64,000 bases of DNA from CAISIP01 sp031396205 (GTDB lineage: Bacteria > Pseudomonadota > Gammaproteobacteria > Burkholderiales > Burkholderiaceae_C), in assembly GCA_031396205.1 (NCBI GenBank), contig JANNKH010000006.1:1-64000 (forward strand), given 5' to 3'. The notes below the pieces were generated by a model. It made no database searches, had not been told where the DNA came from, and saw only the letters and a program-made list of their open reading frames with translations. Position numbers and translations under genes: made by a program. Below are positions 44,130 through 54,500 of the stretch, one piece after another (positions within the stretch are counted from its first letter, which is position 1; every line of letters starts with the position of its first letter).

Positions 44130-44210
44130 GCAGCAAGCGGATCGACGCAGGCACCGACCCAGGCCCGCGCTGCGCGGCGCGGTGTTCACCCAGGGGGCAA
44201 ACCGGCCCGT

Positions 44211-45158
44211 TCATGGCTGCGCGACCAGCAACATCACCACCGACACGCTGAGCGCCGACAGCGCCGTCGACAGCGCCACGCTGGCCGTGACGGTCTCCTG
44301 CGCCACCGCATAGCGCTGCGAAAAAATGTATACGTTGGCGCCTACCGGCAGTGCCGCGGTGGCGATCATCACCGCCAGGGGCAGACCGGACATGCCGAAC
44401 GCCCATCCCAGCGCGGCAGCCAGCAGCGGCACCAGCAGGTTCTTCACGCTGGCCATCAACAGCGCGCAGCGCAGATGCCGGCCAATGGCCGAGCCGGCCA
44501 GCGACACGCCAACCAGGAACAGTGCCAGAGGGCCAAACCCCTTGCCCAGCCACAGCATCGGTGCATCCAGCCAGGGCGGAATCACCAGACCGGTTTGCGC
44601 GAACAGCAGCCCGGCGATGATCGGCAGTGGCACCGGATGGATCAGCGCCTTGCGCAGAGCGCGCAGTCCGACCAGCCACAGCCGCGCAGCGACCGCGGGG
44701 CCGAGGGCCGCGTGTTCGCGCGCGGCGGCGAATTCCAGCAGCACGGTTGCGCTGGTCAGCAGCAGCAGCGAATGGATCGGAATCAGCGTGAACAGCGTGA
44801 CCAGACCGGCTTCGCCCCAGGCCAGCGAAACCAGTGGAATACCGATCATCACGGCATTGCCGTAGGTGGCAGCCAGCGCCAGCACGGCTCCACGCTGGGT
44901 CAAGCCGCGCTGGTGCAAGACGCCGGCAAACACCAGCGCCAGCACCAAGACATAAACCAGCGCCGGACGCAGGTCCAGTTGCTCCACATGCACCCGGCTC
45001 ATGGCCCGAAATAGCAGTACCGGAGTCAGCAGCAGGAACGCGACGGCAGACAGGCGGCGCACGGTATCCGGTCCGAGCCAGCGCGCGCGCCCGACAACCA
45101 GTCCGAGCAGGATCAACGCGATCACCGGCAGCAATGCCGACAGGGCAATGTGGTTCAC
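44211..45158 (-). CDS. AEC-family auxin-efflux-type transporter
   Basis: A 315-residue membrane protein with about ten helices in two five-helix repeats, characteristic of the AEC/PIN-like family that carries malate, malonate or other anions. The central NAVMIGIPLVSLAWGEAGL, containing a conserved N-x3-GIP, and the closing TAALPVGANVYIFSQRY are family markers. The start chosen is GTG at 45158 (VNHIALSALLPV), which gives the usual length; the open frame extends upstream with non-homologous sequence. Substrate unknown. Confidence 0.88.
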   Translation of the reverse strand: MNHIALSALLPVIALILLGLVVGRARWLGPDTVRRLSAVAFLLLTPVLLFRAMSRVHVEQLDLRPALVYVLVLALVFAGVLHQRGLTQRGAVLALAATYGNAVMIGIPLVSLAWGEAGLVTLFTLIPIHSLLLLTSATVLLEFAAAREHAALGPAVAARLWLVGLRALRKALIHPVPLPIIAGLLFAQTGLVIPPWLDAPMLWLGKGFGPLALFLVGVSLAGSAIGRHLRCALLMASVKNLLVPLLAAALGWAFGMSGLPLAVMIATAALPVGANVYIFSQRYAVAQETVTASVALSTALSALSVSVVMLLVAQP

Positions 45159-45414
45159 AAAAAGAAGCAGGCGAGCCGGCTTGGTGGATGGACTGGCCAG
45201 CACCCAGTCAGGCGCTGTCGATCCGCATTGTCGTGGAGGGTGACCTGCCTGCCGGCGCCGCCTCCGGGCCATGGCCGCGCATGGGGCACGACCCGAAACC
45301 AGGGTCGTTGCACACTGGCCGCAAGGCTCCGTTATAGTGGTCGCCGATCCGGCCGCGGCGGCAGCTTTGCCTGCCACGGCTCCCCGCGACGCCTGTTCTT
45401 TGACCTCTCACACC

Positions 45415-46398
45415 ATGCCCGACACCCCCGCCACGTCCGCCTTGCGCGCCCACTGTTTTCGTGCCTTCGTCAGTGGCCCCCGGCTGATCGTCACCGGCGC
45501 CGTGCATGGCAACGAGGCCTGCGGTACCCAGGCCATCGAACGGGTAGTGCAGGAACTCGACAGTGGCGCCCTGGTACTGCGCCGCGGCAGCGTCACCCTG
45601 GTGCCGGTGACCAATCCGCTGGCCTACCAGCGCGGCCAGCGCACGGGCGATCGCAACCTGAACCGCAATCTGCATCCGAATCCGCAACCGCAGGACTACG
45701 AAGACCGGATCGCCAACGTGCTATGCCCGCTACTGGCCGAGCACGACGTGCTGCTGGACCTGCATTCCTTCCACTCGGCCGGCGAGCCCTTCGTGATGCT
45801 GGGGCCGCAGGACAACGCCGGCGCGCTCGAACCCTTCACCCATGCCGCCAGCGAACAGGCCCTCGCGCTGCGCCTGGGGCCAAGGCGAATTGTCGAAGGC
45901 TGGCTGGAGACCTATGCCGATGGCGTGCGCAATCGAATGGCGCGCACCCGCCCGGATGACCGCGCAGGCCTGTTGTCGACCGACCCGCGCTACGGCGTGG
46001 GCACCACCGAGTACATGCGCAGCCAGGGTGGCTACGGGGTCACGCTCGAATGCGGGCAACACAGCGACCCGGCAGCACCCGAGGTCGCCCAGCAGGCCAT
46101 CCACCATGCGCTGGCGCATCTGGGCCTGATAGACGGGGCGCTGCCGCCGGCGGTGGCCGATCCGCAACTGCTGCGCCTGACCGAAGTGGTCGACAAGCAC
46201 CACCAGGATGACCGATTCACCCACACGTGGTCCAGCTATGACCCGGTAACCGCGGGTCAGCACATCGGCGAGCGCCATGACGGAACAGCGGTATGCGCGG
46301 CGCAGGACGGCTTCATCGTCTTTCCCAATCCCGGGGCGTCGGCTGGCAACGAATGGTTCTATTTTGCGCAGCCGAGCTTGCGCGATCTGGGTGCCTGA
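45415..46398 (+). CDS. Succinylglutamate desuccinylase/aspartoacylase-family zinc hydrolase
   Basis: A 327-residue M14-fold zinc enzyme. Metal ligands are visible as HGNEACGT (His and Glu) and LLDLHSFHS (His), and a conserved Arg-Asn stretch as RNLNRNLHP; the general-base Glu is likely in GVTLECGQHSD. Members remove acyl groups from N-acyl amino acids or cleave other amides, but the genuine substrate is unclear. The last about 70 residues form the usual beta domain. Confidence 0.87.
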   Translation: MPDTPATSALRAHCFRAFVSGPRLIVTGAVHGNEACGTQAIERVVQELDSGALVLRRGSVTLVPVTNPLAYQRGQRTGDRNLNRNLHPNPQPQDYEDRIANVLCPLLAEHDVLLDLHSFHSAGEPFVMLGPQDNAGALEPFTHAASEQALALRLGPRRIVEGWLETYADGVRNRMARTRPDDRAGLLSTDPRYGVGTTEYMRSQGGYGVTLECGQHSDPAAPEVAQQAIHHALAHLGLIDGALPPAVADPQLLRLTEVVDKHHQDDRFTHTWSSYDPVTAGQHIGERHDGTAVCAAQDGFIVFPNPGASAGNEWFYFAQPSLRDLGA

Positions 46399-46899
46399 TC
46401 GGCGCTGGCTGCGCGCGCCGGCGCGGCCACCCTGTCAGACCGTTGGCAGGCGGAGCATCCATCTGGAAACCAATGTGGTCGATCAGCAATCGCGCAAGTG
46501 ATTGCGCAATCGTTGGCGTGGAGTCGATCGTGTCTGGCGGCCTTGGACAGCACCCGGTCACCCGACTTTTCGACCTGCCCTCACCCTAGCAGTCGTTGAA
46601 ACTGCAGGTTGACTGTCGGCAATGTGGCGGCGAAATCGATAGACCCAGTACCCGCACTCGGCCATCGGTCGTCGCTGGCCACGGGCAGCTTCCTGGCATC
46701 TCACCAGGCGATGCTCGCGCAGCCGTCGACCAGGAGGCAGTAACCCGTAGCCGAAAGTAAGTACCTGGAACGGGGTTGCCCATCCACACGCCGGATCCAG
46801 TCTTGACGGGCTGGCCGCACGATCATTAGAATGATTTCGGAAGATAGTGGCAGCAAGAATTCAGTTTAGGCGACCCTCTCCAAGCCCGAAAGGCACGTC
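46399..46899. other. 500-base region without a recognised gene
   Basis: Short frames on both strands, the longest about 67 codons at 46586-46789 on the minus strand, have no domain or ribosome binding site that I recognise. The last 100 bases are AT-richer and probably contain the promoter of the following PEP-CTERM gene. The rest resembles decayed sequence. Confidence 0.5.
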
Positions 46900-47652
46900 A
46901 TGAAGAAACTAGCGCTCACGAGTACATTGGCGTTTGCTTTGTGTACTACGGTGCCGTTGGCTACCGCCGCCGGTGTCGGCTTGCAACAGGCAACGGCGAC
47001 GTTCTCGCAATCCCCGCAAGATTTCTATGGCGTCAGTCTCGCGATCGATGGCATTAACGAGCCACAGCGGGGCTGGGCGATAGACCCGAATGAGGGTGCC
47101 TCGCAGACTGCCGTTTTCGAGACCATTGTGGACGCAGGTTTTACCGGGGGTAGCATTTTCACTTTTACTCTTACGCACTCGTTCTCTGTGCCTACACACA
47201 CGCTTGGCCGCGTCCGGCTTTCCGTTACCACCGACAATCGAGCTTCTTTTGCAGATGGACTCTTGTCGGGCGGGGACGTCAGTGCGAATTGGACTGTCCT
47301 CGACCCCATGACTGCAGTGTCCGCAAACGGCGCCACACTGAGCGTACTTGGCGACCAATCCATTCTGGCTAGCGGTACGTTACCATTTACAGACACGTAC
47401 ACGGTGACGGCTACTACTGCCTTGACCGGCATCACCGGGTTCCGGCTCGAGGCGCTTACAGACCCCAGCCTTCCATTAGGAGGGCCAGGGCGCCATACGG
47501 CTAACGGCAACTTCGTCCTCAACGAGTTTGGAGTGAGTGTCACTGCGGTGCCGGAACCAGAAACCTACGCCTTGATGACGGCTGGTCTTGGCGTTGTCGG
47601 TTTCGCAGCGCTTCGCAGAAAGCAGCGGGCTTTTAGCCTTCCTCGGCAGTAG
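46900..47652 (+). CDS. PEP-CTERM sorted exported protein, second
   Basis: A 250-residue exported protein with signal peptide MKKLALTSTLAFALCTTV (cleavage near TAA-GV), a Thr/Ser-rich beta-type middle of about 190 residues, and the tail VPEPETYALMTAGLGVVGFA followed by LRRKQRAF, a classic PEP-CTERM signal. The FxxTxTHxF-like region resembles FxDxF-type PEP-CTERM proteins, a weak match. It has lower GC than its neighbours and lies directly before IS91-family debris, so horizontal transfer is possible. Confidence 0.87.
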   Translation: MKKLALTSTLAFALCTTVPLATAAGVGLQQATATFSQSPQDFYGVSLAIDGINEPQRGWAIDPNEGASQTAVFETIVDAGFTGGSIFTFTLTHSFSVPTHTLGRVRLSVTTDNRASFADGLLSGGDVSANWTVLDPMTAVSANGATLSVLGDQSILASGTLPFTDTYTVTATTALTGITGFRLEALTDPSLPLGGPGRHTANGNFVLNEFGVSVTAVPEPETYALMTAGLGVVGFAALRRKQRAFSLPRQ

Positions 47653-47715
47653 TTGCCGGACCGCGCTGCGGCGTGGTTGTTAAGGGGTAGGCGCCGCGTT
47701 GTGCGGCCAAAGATG

Positions 47716-48610
47716 ATGCCGCGCCAACCGATGAAGCGCTGCAGGCGATGTTGCACAAGATCGCCGCATGTCGCAGACTGCGGCCCCGTTGGTCGACCAT
47801 GGCGTCCCGCACCTGCCGGTGCCGCGATGGGTGCTGTCGCTGCTGATCCTGCTGCGCTAGGTGCTGGCCGCGCAGCCCGAGTTGGACACGCCGGTGCTGC
47901 AGGTGATGCAGGTGATGCAGCGTGTGTTCATGCGCTACTTGCTGCCGCATCCCGGGCTTGCCACTGACGAAGGCCACGGCGGCGCGGTCACGCTGCTCCA
48001 GCGCTTCGGCTCCGCCCCCAACCTCAACTGGCCACGTCCCGTGCTTGTTGCTGGACGGGGTGTACCGATGCGCCTCCGATGACGCGACCGCGTTTGTCAA
48101 AGCGCCTGCGCCATCTGACGAGCAGGTGCAGGCCGTGCTGAAGGCAATCATCGACCGGCTGTCGAAGCTGCTCACGCGCCGGGGCGTCCTGGAAGAAGAC
48201 ATGGGCCAGACCTGGCTGGCTGAGCCCGACGCCGAAGCTGACGATGCACGAACGCTGCGGCCGCTACAGGCGGAGTAGGCACGTATCGCATTGCCTTTGG
48301 TCGCCCGCGCTGACCGCCGGGTGCTGACCTTGCAGGGCGCGATGCTGCGCAAGGACGCAACGCGCCAGCACCTGTGTGTCGATATCGACGACTTCAGCCT
48401 GCACGCCGCAGTGGGTGTGGAGGCAGACGATCGCAAGCGGGTCGAACAGCTGTGCCACTACATCGCCCGCCGAGCGTTGTCGGACGAACGGGTGCAGCTC
48501 AACGCCGCCGGTCAGGCGGTGCTCAAGCTCAAGACATCGTGGCGCGACGGCACCACGCACCTGGTGATGTCGCCGCTGGAGGTCATGCAGCGGATGGCCG
48601 CACTGGATGT
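47716..48610 (+). mobile_element. IS91-family transposase remnants (two overlapping pieces)
   Basis: A first piece (about 47716-47766) reads AAPTDEALQAMLHKI, an internal IS91 transposase segment. A second, longer piece starts near 47768 with VPHLPVPRWVLSLLILLR, a TAG, then VLAAQPELDTPVLQVMQ. After a frameshift it reads KAPAPSDEQVQAVLKAIIDR and ARTLRPLQAE, another stop, then RRVLTLQGAMLRK, FSLHAAVGVEADD, LKLKTSWRDGTTHLVMSPLE. Stops and frameshifts make it inactive. The repeated APxDE segment shows two copies once met here. The 300 bases after it (to 48908) hold no gene I recognise. Confidence 0.85.
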
Positions 48611-48908
48611 GTGCACCATAAGCTGGTCGCGAGAGGCCCACGCGAGCGACTGCTTCGCGGCGGCCAATCGCGGAATTCCGGAGGCCCGCTTGGGGTCGCC
48701 ATGCAGACCTACACGAACAGCCGCTGACCGCCTCCACAATTCAAGCATTTGAGCTGCCAGAAAGCGGGCAATCGCCACCGAGTCCACATACCGCGATGCG
48801 GCCGGCAACTCCCACATACTGGCATCCAGCCTCGCCATGCTACTCATTCGCTGCTCGCCAACCCTGACCACTGAAAAAGCCATCGACAGCGTCGCGCTCA
48901 CCACACGG

Positions 48909-49541
48909 TCAACACGCGTCCTTGCGCCACACGCTGGCCAGCCACGGCTGCTGCTCACGCGGCAAACCGGCCGGCCGATAGTAGTGGGTCAACTCCGTGA
49001 ATCCGGCCGATGTGAGATAGCGGTGCCAGGACGGCCAATCGTGGAACGCAGCATAGCGCTCGCCGCTCCAGCCTTCCTGGCCAGCACCGTGCGGGTTCGA
49101 ACTGAACAACACGCCACCGGGCTTGAGCGCCCCATGGAGCTGGTCGAGGACGCGCGGGAGCACCGCACTGGGGATGTGGAACAACACTGCGTTGGCGAAC
49201 ACGCCATCGAAACGCTCGCGCGGCAAGTCCAGATGCAGAAAATCCTGTTCAAGCACCTCGCATCCGCTATGCTCCCGCGCCAGCGCGGCCAGCTGTGCCG
49301 ACCCATCCAGTCCTGTTGCTCGGTGTCCCAGCGCCTTGAAACGCATGAGGTCGCGCCCCGGACCACAGCCGAAATCGAGCAGATCGAACGGGGCGGGCGC
49401 GTCGATGTGTTGGAGCAGCGCGTCGATGTTCTGGCTTACGTCGTGATCGCGTGTGCCCTCCCAGAACTCCTGGGCATTGCGGTCGTAATGCGCCAGCGTG
49501 CGCGCGCTGATGCGTTGCAGGTCCTCGGGCGACTGTTGCAT
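48909..49541 (-). CDS. SAM-dependent class I methyltransferase
   Basis: A 210-residue Rossmann-fold methyltransferase. The SAM-binding motif I is LLDFGCGPGRDL, motif II acid in ATGLDGSAQLA, and post-I FDGVFANAVLFHIP. The last part HYYRPAGLPREQQPWLASVW is typical of small bacterial tellurite/UbiE-like methyltransferases acting on unknown small molecules. It is transcribed toward the IS91 debris and diverges from the TetR gene. Confidence 0.9.
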   Translation of the reverse strand: MQQSPEDLQRISARTLAHYDRNAQEFWEGTRDHDVSQNIDALLQHIDAPAPFDLLDFGCGPGRDLMRFKALGHRATGLDGSAQLAALAREHSGCEVLEQDFLHLDLPRERFDGVFANAVLFHIPSAVLPRVLDQLHGALKPGGVLFSSNPHGAGQEGWSGERYAAFHDWPSWHRYLTSAGFTELTHYYRPAGLPREQQPWLASVWRKDAC

Positions 49542-49646
49542 GATTCATTGTTCCATGGCGCAGGCGCCGCAAAAAAGCCAGCGCCCTGCGCAGGAAATCA
49601 GCCAACGCGGTAGCGGGTAAAGCTTGGTAAAGCGCGGGGGCAATGA

Positions 49647-49675
49647 TTGTCCATTGGACCGGCATCCGCTACATT
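49647..49675 (+). promoter_or_regulatory. Candidate promoter and operator of the TetR-RND operon
   Basis: TTGTCC (49647-49652) and TACATT (49670-49675) form a sigma-70-like pair with a 17-base spacer. Immediately downstream a dyad with outer arms CTAA (49677-49680) and TTAG (49692-49695) would overlap the transcription start, a usual place for a TetR operator. Both assignments are by eye. Confidence 0.5.
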
Positions 49676-49703
49676 ACTAACCCATCAGTCATTAGCAATC
49701 ACC

Positions 49704-50402
49704 GTGCCCGATTCCATCCACCCGCAAGCGGTCGCCACCCCGATCAGGCCATCGCGCCGCAAGCAGGCCCGCCCGGGCGAACTGCTGGCGGCGGCGCTGG
49801 ACCTGTTCGTCGACAAAGGCTACGCGGCAACCCGGGTCGAGGAAGTCGCGCGCCGCGCTGGCGTCTCCAAGGGCACCCTGTTCCTGTACTTTGCCAGCAA
49901 GGAAGAACTGTTCAAGGCGGTTGTGCGCGAGAACATCTCGGGGCGATTTCCGCAATGGAGCAGCGAGCTCGATGCCTTCCCCGGCTCCACGGCCGACCTG
50001 CTGCACTATGCCATGAAGGCCTGGTGGGCGCATGTCGGCGACACCAAGGCCTCCGGCATTTCAAAGCTGATCATTAGCGAAGCCAGCAATTTTCCGGAGC
50101 TTGCTGATTTTTACCATCACGAAGTCATTGAGCCCGGCAATCTGCTGATCCGCCGGATCCTGCAGCGCGGCGTGCAGCGGGGTGAGTTCCGGCCGCTGGA
50201 CCTGCAATACGGCGTTCACACGGTGCTGGCCCCGATGCTCTATCTGCTGGTGTGGAAGCACTCGCTGGGGGCTTGCACGGGGCATGACACGCCGCTGGTG
50301 CCTCAGGACTACCTGTCCGCGCAGATTGATACCTTGCTCAATGGCCTGCGCGTGGCTCCAGACACCGGGATCAACATCCCACACAGGAAAAGACACACAT
50401 GA
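49704..50402 (+). CDS. TetR-family repressor of the RND efflux operon
   Basis: A 232-residue TetR regulator with the N-terminal DNA-binding block GELLAAALDLFVDKGYAATR followed by VEEVARRAGVSKGTLFLYF. The ligand domain is helical and ends with a C-terminal stretch resembling TetR_C domains of efflux regulators. The start is taken as GTG at 49704 (VPDSIHPQ), downstream of the promoter; the frame is open to 49647, but that would start inside the -35 element. Its stop overlaps the start of the membrane fusion protein, so it is the first gene of the efflux operon. Confidence 0.92.
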   Translation: MPDSIHPQAVATPIRPSRRKQARPGELLAAALDLFVDKGYAATRVEEVARRAGVSKGTLFLYFASKEELFKAVVRENISGRFPQWSSELDAFPGSTADLLHYAMKAWWAHVGDTKASGISKLIISEASNFPELADFYHHEVIEPGNLLIRRILQRGVQRGEFRPLDLQYGVHTVLAPMLYLLVWKHSLGACTGHDTPLVPQDYLSAQIDTLLNGLRVAPDTGINIPHRKRHT

Positions 50403-51526
50403 CGCGGGTTTTGAAATGGCTGTTGGCCCTACTGGTAATCGCAGGTCTGGCCTTCGGTGCCACGCGCATCGTGGGCCAGCGCAACGCGCAGAAACAACTG
50501 GCCGAACAGGCTGCCGCAAAGGTCGAATCCGTGATCGAGCTGGTCGCAGCCGACCTGGTCCAGGTCCAGACCCGCGCGCTGGCCCAGCAACTGGCGGTCT
50601 CGGGCACGGTGCGCGCCACCAACTCGGCCTTCATCAAGGCCCGGGTGGCGGGCGAGTTGCAGGACCTGAACCTGCGCGAGGGCGATCTGGTCAAGGCCGG
50701 CCAGGTCGTCGCACGGGTTGACGCCACCGATGCCCAGGCCCGGCTGCGCCAGGCCGAGCAACAGGCCGTGGCGGCCAAGGCCCAGGTCGATATTGCGCAG
50801 CGAACCTTCGACAACAACAGCACCCTGGTCGAGAAGGGATTCATCTCCAGATGGGCACTCGACTCCTCCACGGCCAGCCTGTCCAGTGCCCAGGCCACGC
50901 ATCGCGCGGCGCTGGCGGGCGTGGACATGGTTTCCAAGCAGTTGCAGGACACGGTGCTGCGCGCGCCCATTGCCGGCCAGATCGCGCAACGCATGGCCCA
51001 GAACGGCGAACGCATCGGCGTGGACGGCCGGGTGCTGGAACTGGTGGACATCAGCCGGCTCGAGCTCGAAGCCAGCCTGGCCGCAGCCGACTCGGCCTTG
51101 ATCCAGCTCGGGCAAACGGCTGAGCTGCGGATCGAGGGCGCCGCCCAGCCGGTACGTGCCAAGGTCGTGCGCATCAACCCGACCGTCGTGGCCGGCAGCC
51201 GCTCGGTGCTGGCCTACCTGGCGCTGGAGCCGGCGCCCGGTCTGCGCCAGGGACTGTTTGCGCAGGGAAGCCTGGTCGTGGGAACCAGCCAGGCCCTGGC
51301 CTTGCCGGTCAGCGCGGTTCGCAACGACCGGCCCCGGCCCTATGTGCAGATCGTGCGAGACAACAAGGTGGTGCATCAGACGGTCGAACTGGGCGCGCAG
51401 GGTGAATTCGACGGCCAGTGGATGGTCGCCGTCAACGGCCTGCCCGAGAAAACACCGGTGATAGCCGGGTCGGTCGGGCGCCTGCGCGAGGGCACCGCGG
51501 TCAAGCTCGCGGCCAGCGCGCTGTAA
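50399..51526 (+). CDS. RND efflux periplasmic adaptor (membrane fusion protein)
   Basis: A 375-residue adaptor linking the inner-membrane RND pump to an outer-membrane TolC channel. A membrane anchor or signal is at the N-terminus (LLALLVIAGLAFGA), then the lipoyl half FIKARVAGELQDLNLREGD, a helical hairpin (about residues 105-165), the second lipoyl half TVLRAPIAGQIAQRMAQNG and beta-barrel domains. The start overlaps tetR by four bases, and the pump gene follows after four bases. Confidence 0.93.
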   Translation: MTRVLKWLLALLVIAGLAFGATRIVGQRNAQKQLAEQAAAKVESVIELVAADLVQVQTRALAQQLAVSGTVRATNSAFIKARVAGELQDLNLREGDLVKAGQVVARVDATDAQARLRQAEQQAVAAKAQVDIAQRTFDNNSTLVEKGFISRWALDSSTASLSSAQATHRAALAGVDMVSKQLQDTVLRAPIAGQIAQRMAQNGERIGVDGRVLELVDISRLELEASLAAADSALIQLGQTAELRIEGAAQPVRAKVVRINPTVVAGSRSVLAYLALEPAPGLRQGLFAQGSLVVGTSQALALPVSAVRNDRPRPYVQIVRDNKVVHQTVELGAQGEFDGQWMVAVNGLPEKTPVIAGSVGRLREGTAVKLAASAL

Positions 51527-51530
51527 CACC

Positions 51531-54500
51531 ATGTGGTTTACCCGCGTCAGCCTGCAGAACCCGGTTTTTGCCACGATGGTCATGCTGGCCCTGGTGGTGC
51601 TGGGCCTGTTTTCCTACCAGCGTCTGCAGATCGACCAGTTTCCCAACATCGATTTTCCGGTGGTGGTCGTCATCACCGAATACCCTGGCGCTGCACCCGA
51701 AATTGTCGAGAGCGAGGTCACCAAGCGCGTTGAGGAAGGCGTCAACGCGATCGCCGGCATCAACGCGCTGACCTCGCGCAGCTACGAGGGTCAGTCGGTC
51801 GTGGTGATCGAGTTCGGCCTGCATATCAATGGTCGCAAGGCGGCCGACGATGTGCGCGAGAAGATATCCGCTGTCAGGCCGCTGTTGCGCACCGAGGTGA
51901 AGGAACCGCGGGTATTGCGCTTCGATCCGGCATCGCGCGCAGTCTGGTCGGTGGCGGTACTGCCCGACTCCCGCGCCGGCAACGGGCAGGCGACGGCGCG
52001 ACCGATGAGCGCGGTCGAACTGACCAACTGGGCCGACCAGACGCTCAAGAAACGGCTCGAAAACGTGCGCGGCGTGGGATCGGTCGGGGTCGTCGGCGGA
52101 ACCAAGCGCGAGATCAACCTGCTTCTCGATCCGCGCGCATTGGAGGCCTATGGCATCACGCCCGACCAGGTCGTGGCAGCGGTGCGCAGCGAGAACCAGG
52201 ACTTGCCCGTCGGCGCCATCCGTTCGCGCGAACAGGAGCGGGTGATCCAGATCGACGCACGCATCGAACGGCCGCAGGATTTCGGCAAGATCATCGTGGC
52301 GCGCCGCAACGGCACGCCGGTGCGGCTCGAGCAGTTGGCCCAGGTGGTCGATGGCGCCCAGGAGGTCGACAGCCTGGCACTGTACAACGGCGAGCGCACG
52401 CTGCTGTTGACCGTGCAGAAATCGCAGGACGAAAACACCATTGCGGTGGTCGACGGCCTGCAGGCGGCAATTGCCGACGTGCAGAAGCAGTTGCCGCCCG
52501 GACTTCGGCTGGAGCCGATTTTCGACGGATCGCGCCAGATCCGGGTATCCGTGGCCAATGTGCGCCAGACGCTGATCGAAGGCGCGATCCTGACGGTGCT
52601 GATCGTCTTCCTGTTCCTCAATTCCTGGCGCTCCACCGTGATCACCGGCTTGACGCTGCCAATTGCGATCATCGGCACCTTCCTGTTCATGGACATGCTC
52701 GGTTTCACCATCAACATGATCACGCTGATGGCGCTTTCGCTGTGCGTGGGCCTGCTGATCGACGACGCGATCGTGGTACGCGAGAACATCGTGCGCCATG
52801 TGCAGATGGGCAAGGGTGCGTTTCGCGCCTCGCTCGATGGCACCCAGGAGATCGGCCTGGCGGTGCTGGCCACCACGCTGTCGATCGTCGCGGTGTTCCT
52901 GCCGATCGGCTTCATGGGCGGCATCATCGGCAAGTTCTTCCATGAATTCGGCCTGACCATCGTCGCGGCGGTACTGATCTCGATGTTCGTGAGCTTCACG
53001 CTGGATCCGATGCTGTCGTCGATCTGGCACGACCCCAGCATCGAAGAGCACGGCAAACGCCATGCGCCCCGAAACCTCTATGACAAGACGATTGGCCGGG
53101 TCACCGGCGCGTTTGACCGTGGCACCGACCTGCTGATCGACGCCTACCAGGCAATCCTGCGCTGGTCATTGCTGCACAAACTCGCCACGCTGCTGATCGC
53201 GCTGGCCATTTTCGTTGGCAGCGTGCTGTTGATACCGCTGCTGGGCACCGAGTTCGTGCCCAAATCCGATTTTTCGGAAACCACGCTCGATTTCCACACC
53301 CCGGTTGGATCGTCGCTTGAGGTGACCGAGGCCAAGGCGCGCCAGGTCGAGTCCATCGTGCGCGAGCTGCCGGAGGTGCGCTATACGCTGGTCACCATCA
53401 ACAGCGGCAATGCACAGGGCAAGATCTACGCGTCGGTCTATGTGCGCCTGGTCGACCGCAAGGAACGCAAGCGCAACGTGGACGCGATGTCGGCGCTGTT
53501 GCGCGAGCGGCTCAAGCAGGTCGCCGGTATCACCGTGACCCATGTGGGCCTGCTCGATTCGGTCGGGGGTGAAAAGCAGGTGCGGTTCTCGATCCAGGGT
53601 CCGGACCAGGCCGAACTCGAGCGCATCACCGTGCCGGCGCTGGAGAAGATACGCGGCATCCCCGGTCTGGTCGACCTGGACTCCAGCGTCAAGCCCGACA
53701 AGCCGACACTGGACGTGCAGGTGCGCCGCGACGTGGCCTCGGACCTGGGCCTGGGCATCAACCAGATCGGCGCGGCATTGCGCACCATGGTCGCGGGCCA
53801 GACGGTCGGCAACTGGCGCGCCAGTGACGACCAGACCTACGACGTCAACGTGCGGCTGCGGCCCGACGCGCGCAATGCCCTGCAGGATCTCGAACGCCTG
53901 CCTTTCGCGCTCGGAACCAATCCGGACGGCAGCATGCGGGTAGTGCGGCTGAACCAGGTGGCCACGGTGATTCAAACGACCAGCCCCAACCAGATCAACC
54001 GGCGCGACCTGACGCGCGAGGTGAGCGTATCCGCGAACGTGTTTGGCCGTTCGGCTGGCGAAGTATCCGAGAGCATCCGCGCGGTCATGGACAGCGTGCG
54101 GATGCCGCCGGGCTACAGCTACAAGTTCGGCGGCTCCACCAAAAACATGGCCGAGGCTTTCGGCTACGCCGTGTCCGCGCTGGTGATGGCAATCATTTTC
54201 ATCTACATGATCCTGGCCAGCCAGTTCAAAAGTTTCCTGCAGCCGCTGGCGCTGATGACCGCGTTGCCGCTGACGCTGATCGGCGTGGTGCTGACGCTGA
54301 TGATGTTCGGCTCGACGCTGTCGATGTTCTCGGTCATCGGCATCGTGATGCTGATGGGCCTGGTCACGAAAAACGCGATCTTGCTGGTCGATTTCGCAAT
54401 CCGCGCGCGGCAGGACACGATCGGACCCGACGGCAGCACGATTCCCGGCCTGGATCGCAACGAAGCCCTGTTGATGGCTGCCAAGGTGCGTCTGCGCCCG

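Noticed and set aside
46586..46789. 67-codon minus-strand frame in the gap before the second PEP-CTERM gene
   Set aside because: No ribosome binding site, no domain and unusual composition; treated as non-coding or decayed.
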